Below are positions 17,345-25,542 of a DNA stretch of 59,664 nt, in pieces. Each line of letters begins with the position of its first letter. Position 1 is the first letter of the stretch. The position numbers and the translations under genes are program-made. The notes below the pieces were generated by a model. That model was given only the letters and a program-made list of their open reading frames with translations, searched no databases and was not told where the DNA came from. Source of the stretch: Nonomuraea rhodomycinica (GTDB lineage Bacteria; Actinomycetota; Actinomycetes; Streptosporangiales; Streptosporangiaceae); contig NZ_JABWGO010000021.1 in assembly GCF_013363995.1 (NCBI RefSeq), forward strand, positions 1 through 59,664, written 5' to 3'.

Positions 17345-18007
17345 ATGTCTGGACTGCTGATTCTCGGCGGCAGCGGCCGCACCGGCATCCACGTGCTCCG
17401 GCAGGCGGCCGCGCGCGGCCACCACGTGCGCGCGCTGGTCCGCAACCCCGACGCCGTCCACGCCCCAGCCGGGGTCGACCTGATCCAGGGGACGCCCGCT
17501 GACATCGCCGATCTCCGCAAGGCCGCCCATGGCACCGAGGCGGTGATCGTCGCGCTCAACAACTCCCGCGCCTCCGACAACCCCTGGTCCAAGCCGGTCA
17601 GCCCGCCAGGATTCATGACCGACGCGATCGGCAACGCCCTCGCGGTGATGGGCGAGCTGGGCATCCGGCGGATCGTCGTCACCTCCACCCAGGGCGCAGG
17701 CGACGACTGGAACCATCTCAACCCAGTGGTGAGGGCCGCCATCAGCCTGTCCAACCTCAAGGCCGGTTTCAACGACCACCATGGCGTCGACCGGGAGATC
17801 CGGGCCTCTGGCACCGACTGGACCCTCGCCCGCGCCATGGCCCTGTCCGACAAACCCGCCGCCGGGCCGGTCCGCGCCGCCGAACGCGGCACCATGAAAC
17901 CCGCCGCACGCATCAACCGCGGCGACCTTGCCGACTTCCTGCTGGACGTCGTCGAGCAGGGCACCTGGATCCGCAAGGCACCGCTCGTCTGGAACACGAC
18001 AGGCTGA
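17345..18007 (+). CDS. NAD(P)-binding atypical SDR (NmrA/YwnB-like)
   Basis: 220 residues with an N-terminal Rossmann motif ILGGSGRTGIHVL. The rest follows the extended family of NAD(P)H-binding proteins often paired with HxlR regulators. No classical YxxxK catalytic pair was recognised. It probably senses or reduces quinone-like electrophiles (inference from neighbours). Last gene of the cargo operon; GGGTGATCTCCC precedes the ATG at 17345. A weaker relative of the same superfamily is at 4794. Confidence 0.85.
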   Translation: MSGLLILGGSGRTGIHVLRQAAARGHHVRALVRNPDAVHAPAGVDLIQGTPADIADLRKAAHGTEAVIVALNNSRASDNPWSKPVSPPGFMTDAIGNALAVMGELGIRRIVVTSTQGAGDDWNHLNPVVRAAISLSNLKAGFNDHHGVDREIRASGTDWTLARAMALSDKPAAGPVRAAERGTMKPAARINRGDLADFLLDVVEQGTWIRKAPLVWNTTG

Positions 18008-18113
18008 CACGCCACCCGTCTGCGGCTGTCCAATGAGCGACCCCGAGTGTCGTCCGGCGCGGAGGCTTCGTTTCCCGGTTATCTGGCAACTCGGCGGATG
18101 GGGGGTCGGCGCG

Positions 18114-19038
18114 ATGGATCCAGTCATCGCTGAGCAGCTCGGCCGCACACACCCGCTTGCCCGCCACCTCGATGACTTCCTCACCGACCTGGCCAACGCC
18201 GGCGCCTCCGTCCACACCCGGCGCGCCTACCGGCGACCTGATCGCTTGCGCCGCCCACCACGGCGAGGAGATCGGCGCACTGACCGCCGCGCCGATCCGG
18301 GCCTTCCTGGCGCTCGCCGACCTGTCGCCGGCCAGCCGCAAGCGCAAGCGCGCCGCCGTCGCCTCCTTCGCCAAGTGGGCGGTCCGCCACGACCTCCTGG
18401 CCGCCAACCCGATGGACCGCATCGACACGGTCAAGGTGCCGAAGAGCCTGCCCCGCCCGGCCGTGGCCGCCGACGTGGCTAAAGTGCTGGCGGTGATCTG
18501 CTCGCGGCGGCCGCGTAAGGACCTGCCGCTGGACCGGCTGCGGGATCGGGTGCTGTTCGAGACCGCCTATGTGTGCGGCGCACGCGCCTCGGAGGTGTGC
18601 GGCCTGTACGTCGAAGACCTGGACCTGCGCCTGGACGACGAACACGTCCGCATCCACGGCAAGGGCGGCAGCGTCCGCACCGTCCTGCTCGACGACCGCG
18701 GCTACGTCACCCTGCTCAAGCTCTACCTGACCCGCGCCGGCTACACCGCCGGGCCACTGTTCCGCGCCTCCATCAACGGTGGCGGCGGGCCGCTGTCCTA
18801 CGACGCCGCCCACCACCGCTGGCAGACCTACTGCGCCGCCGCCGGTGTCGAGATCGACATCCACCAGCTGCGTCATGCCCACGCCACCGAGCTCATCAAC
18901 GCCGGGGTGTCCATCGAGGCCGTGCGCCGCCGCCTCGGTCACGCCTCCACCGAAACCACGCAGCTGTACGCCCTGCTGGCCGACGAGATCGGCGACGCAG
19001 AAATCCGCGCCGCCCGCAGACGCCGTGACCGTCGCTGA
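18114..19038 (+). pseudogene. Tyrosine recombinase of the transposon (TnpI-like), one frameshift
   Basis: The start is ATG 18114 (MDPVIAEQLGRTHPLARHL). The core-binding domain shifts frame near 18,230, between HTRRAYR and DLIACAAHHGEEIG, then runs intact to 19038. The catalytic domain keeps the tetrad of the family: Arg in GARASEVCGL, Lys in HGKGGSVRTV, His-x-x-Arg in HQLRHAHATEL, His in RRLGHAS and Tyr in QLYALL. The coding sequence ends 14 nt before the right terminal repeat. In Tn3 elements with tyrosine recombinases the enzyme resolves the cointegrate; no resolution site was identified. If the shift is a sequencing error, the gene would be whole. Confidence 0.82.
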
Positions 19039-19052
19039 ATCTCACACCAACC

Positions 19053-19100
19053 CAAGATCAGTCTCAGCGCCAACGGCTGTCCGCAGGTTCCTCAACCCCG
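19053..19100 (-). repeat. Right terminal inverted repeat (48 bp)
   Basis: Reverse complement of the left repeat with two mismatches. It is followed directly by GCTCT (19101-19105), the copy of the 5-bp target duplication seen at 12315-12319. Confidence 0.92.
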
Positions 19101-19348
19101 GCTCTGGGCAAGCTGCCGGGTCCGTTGCTCGTGTCAAGGAGTTGTTGGTATCGCCGAATCGCCTTGTTATGGCTGCCGTGAGCGCACTTGTCCACCTCGA
19201 CGGCCAGGCGCTTGGATCGGAAAGGGTGATCTTCTGCGGTACGGGCTGATGGTGGATTTCGGAGGTCGCGTCACTGGTCCCGCCGCGTGTCCGTTTGTCA
19301 TGTGCGGGTCGTGTCGGCCTGCGCCGGCACAGAGAGGAGTAGCAACCC

Positions 19349-21067
19349 ATGACCGCGCTGACCTACACCGTTCTCACCGATCCTGCGTCGTTGGAGGCCT
19401 CGGAGAACAACAGGACCCCGTCCAAGGGGACGGTGTATCTGGTCATCACCAACAACACGAAAAGGCCGGTGAACTGGTCCGAGATCGAGGTGACGGTGCC
19501 GGTCGGCACCGCCGTCGACGCCCTCACCCCGAATACCAGCGGCATCAACCCCACCGGCGTATACACCGATACCACGACAAACGTCCAGACCCCGGTGGCC
19601 TTCGGTCCGAACGGCACTAACAGCTTCCATGCCACCGCCAGCGGCCGTAGTGACACTTTCTACGTCGGCGACTGCATGATCCTGACACTGGCCGATGTCA
19701 CCCTCACCGTTGGCGCCGGGCCGGTGGTGTTGCCGGTCGCCGAGACCCTCGTTCGGGCGAGCGCTCCGGCTTCGCCCACCTACGCGGCGGTGGCGGTGGT
19801 GAAGACCACTCCCCAGCCGATCCCCGCGCCGCATAGCTTCCGCTCGGACAAAGAGATGCTGGACACCGGAGACAGCCTCACACTGCGCTGGGACGGGTCC
19901 GACGAGTTCAACTACCAGATCTCCTACCCGAACGGGTCGTCGGGCACCATCGCAAAGCCCCCCACGGGCGCCTCGTATTCCTGGTCACCGCCGGCCGCCC
20001 CGACGCGGGCCACCACCTACACCCTCAAGGCGACCTCCCGCACCACCCCTGCACAGGAACACTTTCTCACCACGACCGTTCAAGTGCGTCATCCCGTCCT
20101 GGAAACCCTCACTGTCGCCACCCTCACCGCCACCGACATCACCACTGCCACCCTCAGTACGGCCACCCTCACCGCCACCACCGGCATCGACACACCCTGG
20201 GTCCAGGGAACGACGAAGGCGACCAAGGGCCAGCTCACCTTCACCGGCACCGGGGTAAAGGTCTACGACAACACCGGCGGGCAGGGAACCGTGACCGCCG
20301 AGAAAGCCGACCTCACAGGGATCAACACCGATTGGGTGCAGGGCAAGGGCACCAACGACGGGTGGATCGGCTTCCGCAAGGAAGGACTCACCGTCCATCG
20401 GGAGAACGGATCGAACCAGGGGACGGTGTACGCCGACAAGGCCGAACTCAACGGCATCAACACCAAATGGGTACAAGGCAAGGCCACCACGGATGGGTGG
20501 ATCGAGTTCCCGGCCGCCGGGGTGAATGTGTTCGAAGGCGCCGGAAACCGTCAGTGGGGAACCGTCGCAGCCGGCAAGGCCGACCTGAACGACCTGATCA
20601 CCCGCCGAGCTCAGGTCAAGGACCGCCTCACCCTCCAGGGCGGGCTGACCGTCGACTCCGTCTTGGAGACCCAAGACGGACCACCGCGGCTGATCGTCCA
20701 CGGCCAGCTGGACGCCGAGGGAGAGGTGAACGCCAAACGGAAGGTCGATGTCGGCGGCGACCTGTCTGTCAACGGCGATGTCCGCCCCATGAAGAACCTG
20801 ACAGTCGCAGGCCTGGTAACCGCGACAGACTTGACGATCGAGGACAAGCTGACGACCGTCGACGCCAAGCGCAAACTGGTCGTCCACGGGCCTGCGGTCT
20901 TCAATGGGAAGGTGGAGGCCAACCGGGAGATGGTGATCCGCGGTCCCGCCGAGAGCATCATGCACATCGACGCGGAGAAGGTGCTGGTCAGGACCGACCT
21001 ACAAGTCGTCCACGGCCTCCTCTATTCGAATATCGCGAAGACCTCTGTCCCCAAACAGAACCCTTGA
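19349..21067 (+). CDS. Repeat-rich Ig-like / beta-solenoid-like protein of unknown function
   Basis: 572 residues; GAGGAG lies 9 nt before ATG 19349. Not recognised as a named family. No signal peptide or membrane segment. Residues 1-150 look like a beta-sandwich (YLVITNNTKRPVNWSEIEV), and about 160-245 like an Ig-like domain (LTLRWDGSDEFNYQISYP). Then comes a Thr/Ala/Leu-rich linker (TLTATDITTATLST) and three tandem units of about 45 residues with the theme INT-x-WVQG...GWI-x-F...GTV-x-A-x-KA-x-LNG. The last 170 residues are short beta-strand repeats (VDVGGDLSVNGDVRP, LVVHGPAVFNGKVEAN), resembling bactofilin or tail-fibre solenoids. The profilin gene follows 321 nt downstream on the same strand. 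GC looks lower than in the flanking genes, suggesting transfer. Confidence 0.72.
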   Translation: MTALTYTVLTDPASLEASENNRTPSKGTVYLVITNNTKRPVNWSEIEVTVPVGTAVDALTPNTSGINPTGVYTDTTTNVQTPVAFGPNGTNSFHATASGRSDTFYVGDCMILTLADVTLTVGAGPVVLPVAETLVRASAPASPTYAAVAVVKTTPQPIPAPHSFRSDKEMLDTGDSLTLRWDGSDEFNYQISYPNGSSGTIAKPPTGASYSWSPPAAPTRATTYTLKATSRTTPAQEHFLTTTVQVRHPVLETLTVATLTATDITTATLSTATLTATTGIDTPWVQGTTKATKGQLTFTGTGVKVYDNTGGQGTVTAEKADLTGINTDWVQGKGTNDGWIGFRKEGLTVHRENGSNQGTVYADKAELNGINTKWVQGKATTDGWIEFPAAGVNVFEGAGNRQWGTVAAGKADLNDLITRRAQVKDRLTLQGGLTVDSVLETQDGPPRLIVHGQLDAEGEVNAKRKVDVGGDLSVNGDVRPMKNLTVAGLVTATDLTIEDKLTTVDAKRKLVVHGPAVFNGKVEANREMVIRGPAESIMHIDAEKVLVRTDLQVVHGLLYSNIAKTSVPKQNP

Positions 21068-21388
21068 GGACTGGCGCACCTCCGCACAGGGACTCGCGGA
21101 TGGGCCACCCTCGCAGAGGCCCTCGTTGCCTACGGCAAAGCCGGCATCAGGGGAACACGCCGCTCGGCGTTATCAGGCCAGCGAGCGCCGGACTCATCCC
21201 CGATCGTCCAGGCCGAAAACCGGCCTCGACAGGAGCCCCGGTCGCCTGCTGTGAACGGGGGCGACTCCCTACTTTGAGGCTCATCGCACAGACTCGAGCG
21301 GAAACCTTGATCACGCGTTCGTACTCCTAGAAGATGACAAATACTGGATCGCCTGGCATGGGCTGGGTTGCAACTGGAGGGACTGTGC
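21068..21388. other. Gap between repeat protein and profilin gene, holding a Tn3-like end
   Basis: No intact gene. A short open stretch after 21,090 (WATLAEALVAYGKAGIRGTRRS) looks like a gene remnant I cannot name. From 21258 the sequence is a Tn3-like terminal repeat, listed separately, followed by about 85 nt leading to the profilin ribosome binding site. Confidence 0.5.
21258..21301 (+). repeat. Tn3-like terminal repeat, copy 1
   Basis: 44 nt beginning GGGGCGACTCCCTACTTTGA. The same sequence recurs at 21804-21847 with 5 differences and in the same orientation. The GGGG start and the size are those of Tn3-family ends. The second copy abuts the 3' end of the minus-strand transposase, which identifies the repeat as a transposon end. 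Copies 1 and 2 bracket the profilin gene. Confidence 0.8.
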
Positions 21389-21787
21389 ATGGGCGAGTGG
21401 CAGCGCTATGTGGACGACAATCTGATCGGCTCCGGTAAGGTCGACCGGGCGGCAATCACCAGGCTGGACGGCGAAATCTTGGCTGCGTCCGAGGGGTACA
21501 AGCTCAGTGCCGCCGAGCAGAGTCAGCTCAGCAAGGAGTGCAGGGCCGTGTTCAGCGGCGGAGAGGGCCAGGTCGGCGGTCTTGTGCTGGCCGGCACCAA
21601 GTTCTTCACCATCGGGCGCGATGAGCGCTCCCTCTTCCTCAGGTCCGATCTCAAACACGCCGGTGCGATCGTGGCGCAGACGAACCAGTGCATCATCGTC
21701 GCGGAGTATGACTTCCCGCTCCAAGTGACGGAAGTGGTTCCCGTCGTCGAGTCTCTTGCCGACGAACTGATCAACGCCGCGTACTGA
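21389..21787 (+). CDS. Profilin (eukaryotic-type actin-monomer-binding protein)
   Basis: 132 residues from ATG 21389; GGAGG lies 8 nt upstream, so it is equipped for bacterial translation. The family pattern is unmistakable end to end. It opens MGEWQRYVDDNLIGSGKVD (yeast profilin opens MSWQAYTDNLIGTGKVD). The middle is LAGTKFFTIGRDERSLFLR (yeast: IQGQKFMLLRADDRSIYGR), and the end is VVESLADELINAAY (yeast: IVEQLADYLIGVQY). Profilins bind G-actin and poly-Pro ligands. Trp4, Tyr7 and Tyr132 of the poly-Pro site are kept, but the second Trp is replaced by Leu31. The length matches the family (125-140). GC is about 60%, below the neighbours. No actin-like gene is in the window, so the partner is unknown. 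Confidence 0.93.
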   Translation: MGEWQRYVDDNLIGSGKVDRAAITRLDGEILAASEGYKLSAAEQSQLSKECRAVFSGGEGQVGGLVLAGTKFFTIGRDERSLFLRSDLKHAGAIVAQTNQCIIVAEYDFPLQVTEVVPVVESLADELINAAY

Positions 21788-21803
21788 TCACCGGAGTGGC
21801 CCC

Positions 21804-21847
21804 GGGGCGACTCTCTACTTTGGGGCTCATCGCACCGACCCGAGAGG
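21804..21847 (+). repeat. Tn3-like terminal repeat, copy 2
   Basis: 44 nt, 39 of which match copy 1 at 21258. It starts GGGGCGACTCTC and lies just beyond the stop codon of the minus-strand transposase, the normal position of a Tn3 end on the tnpA side. No inverted partner was found near 24,650-24,830, so the far end of this element seems lost. Confidence 0.82.
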
Positions 21848-21854
21848 AGGACCG

Positions 21855-24650
21855 TCAAGGGTTGAGCAGGAAGGTGGTGCCGGCCTCGGTGACCAAGGTC
21901 GGGCGCAGCGGCCGCCAGCCGTCGTCGAGCTTGGCGAGTTCGCCTTCGATGTCGACCTCGATGAAGCCGAAGAAGTTGATGTTTTCACGGTGGCCAGGCG
22001 CGATGAACGACAGCAGTTCGTCGGAGACTTCGCGGCCCTGGGCGCGCAGTTCCTTGATCCCCATCGCGTAGTACTCGGTCGTCCAGGTGATCACTGCGTT
22101 GGTCAGGATCGTGAGGCACCAGGCCTGTTCGGTTTGATCCTGCAGGTGTGGGCGGACGATCGCGCCTTGCTGAGCGTGGTGCAGATCGCGACGCAGGGCG
22201 TGCAGGCTCTCGCCCTTGTTGAGCTGGCGTGAAATCTTCCGCCTGTGGACCGGGTCCGACAAGTAGCGAGCAGCGTGAATGGTTCGCCGCATGCGGCCCC
22301 ACTCCTTGACCGCCGCCAAGAAAGTGTTCTGGCGGGAGGCGGCCGACCACTTGCCGACGACCAGGGACGCGCTCGCCTCACCGAACTTCAGCGATCCGGC
22401 CATCCGCAGCAGGTCATCCCAGCACTCGGTGATGAGGTCTTCGTTCCACCGGTCGGCCAGTAGCGGCCCGGCGTGAGGAAACAGGGCGTTGGTCGCTGCA
22501 GGGGTGTCGACCCTCAGGAGCGTGATCCGGCCCAGGTCTCGCACCCGGGGCGTCAGAACCCTGCCGACCAGGTCGAACAGGCCGAAGTTGACCAGCGTGG
22601 CACCGTGATTATCTGTCGCGTGCTCGTGGATCGGCAGATCGGTCTCGTTCCCTAGCAATTCGTCGAGGGTGTAGTGGCCCTCGCGGGTGGTGGGGATGAT
22701 CTGCTTGGTCCCGTACGTCCACCATTGATCGGAGACGTGGGTGTAGGTCGACAACACCTTCCCGCCGTGGATGTTCATGTCCCGGGCCGTCAAGCTCCTG
22801 CCGCGCACAGGGAAGCGCTGCCCGTCGGAGGTGGACATGGTGCCGCCCCCGAACTTCTTGGCCAGCTCCAGCTTGTAGTGGTGGTTGACCAGCACCGTGT
22901 TCGCCTCGCGCAGCGTCTCCTCCCGCACGTACCACTCTTGGGTCCAGGCGAGGGTGTCGTAGGAGACACCGCACGCCTCGGACATGCGGGTGAGCCCGAG
23001 GTTGGTGGCCCCCGCGATCAAGACCGCGAGGATGTTGCGCTTCTGCTCGATCGACAGCTTGGTCTTGCGGCCGCCGGCATGGGTGAAGCAGTCCAGGAAG
23101 TGGGTGCGGGCGTCCAGCTCGATCAGCAGCGAGGCGATCGGCACGAACGGCAGCATCCCCGACAACTCCTCCCGCAGCGCCTTGGCCTCGGCCGGGATGT
23201 CCTCCGCCGACAGCGGCGGAATGACGAGCTGCCGGGATCGGCATACCGCCGAGACCCGGGAACGAACACATCCCCCGAGCGGAGCCCATCCCGCAGCGCC
23301 AGCACCAGGCACAGCTCCCAGTAGTGCCGGAACGCCGTCTCATCACCTGACGTCCGGGCCTTGGCCAAGTAATCGGCGTACCGGGCGGGCACGAACGACG
23401 TTGGCGTCCCGGCCGGGACCTTGCGGCCACCGGTCCGGTTCAGCTCCTTCAAACCTCGAGGGCGTCCATCAGATCGGCGGCGCCGGGGCCACCCTGGAAG
23501 TCGATCGCCGATAGCACCTTGGGAGTGAACTTGCGCAGGTAGGTGTAGGAGGCCTCCAGCGCGGCCAGGCGGCCGTGGTCGCGCGGCAACGGCTTCCAGC
23601 TGATCGCGGAGCTTGTCCATCCCGATGCGCTCTCGCAAGATCCCGCCCACCTGCTCATCCGAGACCCCGGGTCGACCAGGATAGGGGGGATCACATTTAT
23701 CAGCAGTTGGCGAGCCTCGCCCTTCTTGGCCCGCTCCGCCAAGGCCTCATCCGTTTTGGTCTTGGCGTGCGACTCGCGTGCCGACACCGCCTGATCGAAC
23801 AGCGCGATGACCTCGTCCATCTGATCGACTGAGGACTGAGCGACCAGCGCGAGCAGGATCGGGTAGCGGCGCTCCTCGCGCCGTGCCAGCCCCTGAACCG
23901 TTGAGCGGCGGCCCACCGTGGCGAGGAACCGGCGCCGCTCCCGCGGCAGCATCGACAGATCCAGGTGGTGCGCATCCATCGCCCGCAGATACAGCAACTT
24001 GTCAATGGAGACGCCGATCGCCAGTGGCGTTGCCTCCACCGCCGACGTCGTCAACCACCGCAGCCGCGGCATCCCGATCTCCGGATCATGCACCAGCAGC
24101 CGGTCCAGATCCGCCCGCATCGGCCGTGTCAGCAGGTGCTCGACTCTTTGAGTGGTCAACGCCCCTGCGGCAGAACGGGCCGCGGTCACCAGTTCCATCA
24201 GTGTGACGACCCCGGGCCGTACCACCTGCGCGCTGATCAGATGCTCCACCGCCTGCTAGGCCGGTCCAGTAGGAACTGCTCCAGCTCTTTCCACTGAATG
24301 CTGCCCGGTGAGGGGTTCTTCCACGTCAGGTACTTCATCACCAGCTTCAGGTGATCACTGCGGGTCTGCGGACGTTTCTTCGTGGCTCGCGCGTACTGTT
24401 CCAACATCCCTGGGAACACTCTGCCCTGCTAACCGCACCAACGCAGCCCGCGGAACCTCCTGGAGGTTGTCGGGGATGTATCCGAGCCACGGCAGCGTGC
24501 ACAGTTGTACGACAAGCCCCAAGCGCGCTTACGGTCCCCGACCCGGCGCATCCAGGAACGCGTGCTCACGCGACGTCAACGTGAAGTACTTGATCAGCTC
24601 CTCGCGCCCGATGTCCGGGAACGACCGAAGACGCTCCAACTGCTCAACAG
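21855..24650 (-). pseudogene. tnpA: Tn3-family transposase, multiply disrupted (second element)
   Basis: The N-terminal region near 24,600 reads EELIKYFTLTSREHAFLDAPGRGP, then in another frame LGLVVQLCTLPWLGYIPDNLQEVP, LEQYARATKKR and KELEQFLLDR. From 24,249 comes EHLISAQVVRPGVVTLMELV; shifts near 23,630, 23,455 and 23,230 are needed to reach SRQLVIPPLSAEDIPAEAKA and the long catalytic part (NILAVLIAGATNLGLTRMSE, ending TEAGTTFLLNP at 21855). This is the Tn3 DDE transposase type that opens with an EELI-KYFTLT segment, unlike the one at 12467. At least five frame changes make it non-functional. Confidence 0.88.
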
Positions 24651-24792
24651 ATCATCCAGTTTGTGAACGAACCCGCAGGTCAGACCTTAATCCGTTGGAT
24701 TTCCGCCGTTTGCTACGGGGAGCCCGCGTCAACGGTCCACCGACCCGACCCCGTGCTCATGCCTCCACAGTCATAACGCCATAGCAATGTTT

Positions 24793-24820
24793 ATCTTGGA
24801 CAAGATAGCTCCAGAGCCAT
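24793..24820 (+). promoter_or_regulatory. Predicted LysR operator upstream of the NTF2-like gene
   Basis: Contains the palindrome TATCTTG-GA-CAAGATA (24792-24807) followed by CTC and AGCCAT. Aligned without gaps, 21 of 28 positions match the site at 26475-26502 in front of the lysR gene. It sits about 50 nt before the NTF2-like start and marks the right-hand limit of the transposon debris. Confidence 0.5.
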
Positions 24821-24870
24821 AGCTTCGGGGGGTGAGAAGCCAAGGTTCCACCGCACGAGGAAAGGCCGGG

Positions 24871-25317
24871 ATGACGATGTCCACGCAGCGCGAGGTTGAC
24901 GAGGCCGAGATCCGCCGGTTGATCGGCAAGATCGTCGAAGGGCTCCAGGACAAGGATCTGGAGGGTCTGCGGCGGCTCTACGCGACGGACATCGTGTCCT
25001 TCGACATCGAGCCGCCGCTCCAGCACGTGGGGGTCGAGGCGAAGCTCAAGAACTGGGCGCCCGTGTTCGCCTTCTTCGAGCAGGTGCGGTACGAGGTTCG
25101 CGACCTGACGCTCACCGTGGGCGACGACCTGGCGTTCGGGCACGCCTTCGCCCGTCTCAGCGGCACGCTGAAGAACGGCACGGCGACCAGCGGCATGTGG
25201 GTCAGGGTCACGTACTGCCTGCGGAAGATCGAGGGCACCTGGTTGATCGCGCACGACCAGGTCTCGGTGCCGCTCGACATCGCCAGCGGCAAGGGAGTCG
25301 TCGACCTCCAGCCCTGA
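24871..25317 (+). CDS. SnoaL/NTF2-like protein (ketosteroid-isomerase-like)
   Basis: 148 residues from ATG 24871, preceded by GAGGAAAGG; an upstream in-frame start is less well supported. The fold is NTF2-like: EIRRLIGKIVEGLQDKDLEGLRRLYATDIVSFD, then a cone of strands ending GTWLIAHDQVSVPLD. Members are small hydrolases, isomerases or polyketide cyclases, or stress proteins of the SnoaL type; the catalytic Asp pattern does not settle which. Predicted to be under control of the LysR protein at 25543. Confidence 0.85.
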   Translation: MTMSTQREVDEAEIRRLIGKIVEGLQDKDLEGLRRLYATDIVSFDIEPPLQHVGVEAKLKNWAPVFAFFEQVRYEVRDLTLTVGDDLAFGHAFARLSGTLKNGTATSGMWVRVTYCLRKIEGTWLIAHDQVSVPLDIASGKGVVDLQP

Positions 25318-25385
25318 GCCCGCCACCCCGCTCCCCCGCTCCCCCCGCGCCGCGTCGCCGCGGCACCGCGTCCATGGAGAAAGCC

Positions 25386-25508
25386 ATGAACTCCACCGAG
25401 GTCGCCTTCACCGTCCGCCACCTCGTGATCAGCAAGACGCGCGGCCGGTTCACCAGCTACGACGTCACGCTCGTCACCGCGCCGATCGCGCCGAGCCGCA
25501 GCCGGTGA
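25386..25508 (+). pseudogene. YceI-like fragment
   Basis: A 40-codon frame from ATG 25386 with GGAGAAAG before it. The product EVAFTVRHLVISKTRGRFTSYDVTLVTA is the N-terminal signature of YceI lipocalin-like proteins (about 180 residues), after which the frame ends in IAPSRSR. The rest of the gene is missing, so it is either a degraded gene or a very short product using only the first beta-hairpins. It follows the NTF2-like gene by 68 nt. Confidence 0.6.
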
Positions 25509-25542
25509 AGCCCCTCGGGGCGCGGCTCCCGGCGGCGCGTCC

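Larger units (their letters stand above)
12320..19100 (+). mobile_element. Tn3-family unit transposon with redox cargo
   Basis: A 6781-bp element defined by sequence. The 48 bp at 12320-12367 and the reverse complement of 19053-19100 match at 46 of 48 positions; both open CGGxGTTGAGGAACCTGCGG. The 5 bp outside each end are the same (GCTCT at 12315-12319 and 19101-19105), the target duplication size made by Tn3 transposases. Inside are a decayed tnpA-type gene, an HxlR regulator, a DsbA-like protein, an azoreductase, an NAD(P)-binding protein and a tyrosine recombinase. A tyrosine recombinase in place of a serine resolvase recalls Tn4430-type elements (TnpI). The exact terminal base is uncertain by one. 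Confidence 0.88.

Noticed and set aside
24650..24780. Far terminal repeat of the profilin-linked Tn3 element
   Set aside because: No inverted match to the 44-nt end was found; the sequence around CCGTTTGCTACGGGGAGCCC looks transposon-like but has no partner in the window.
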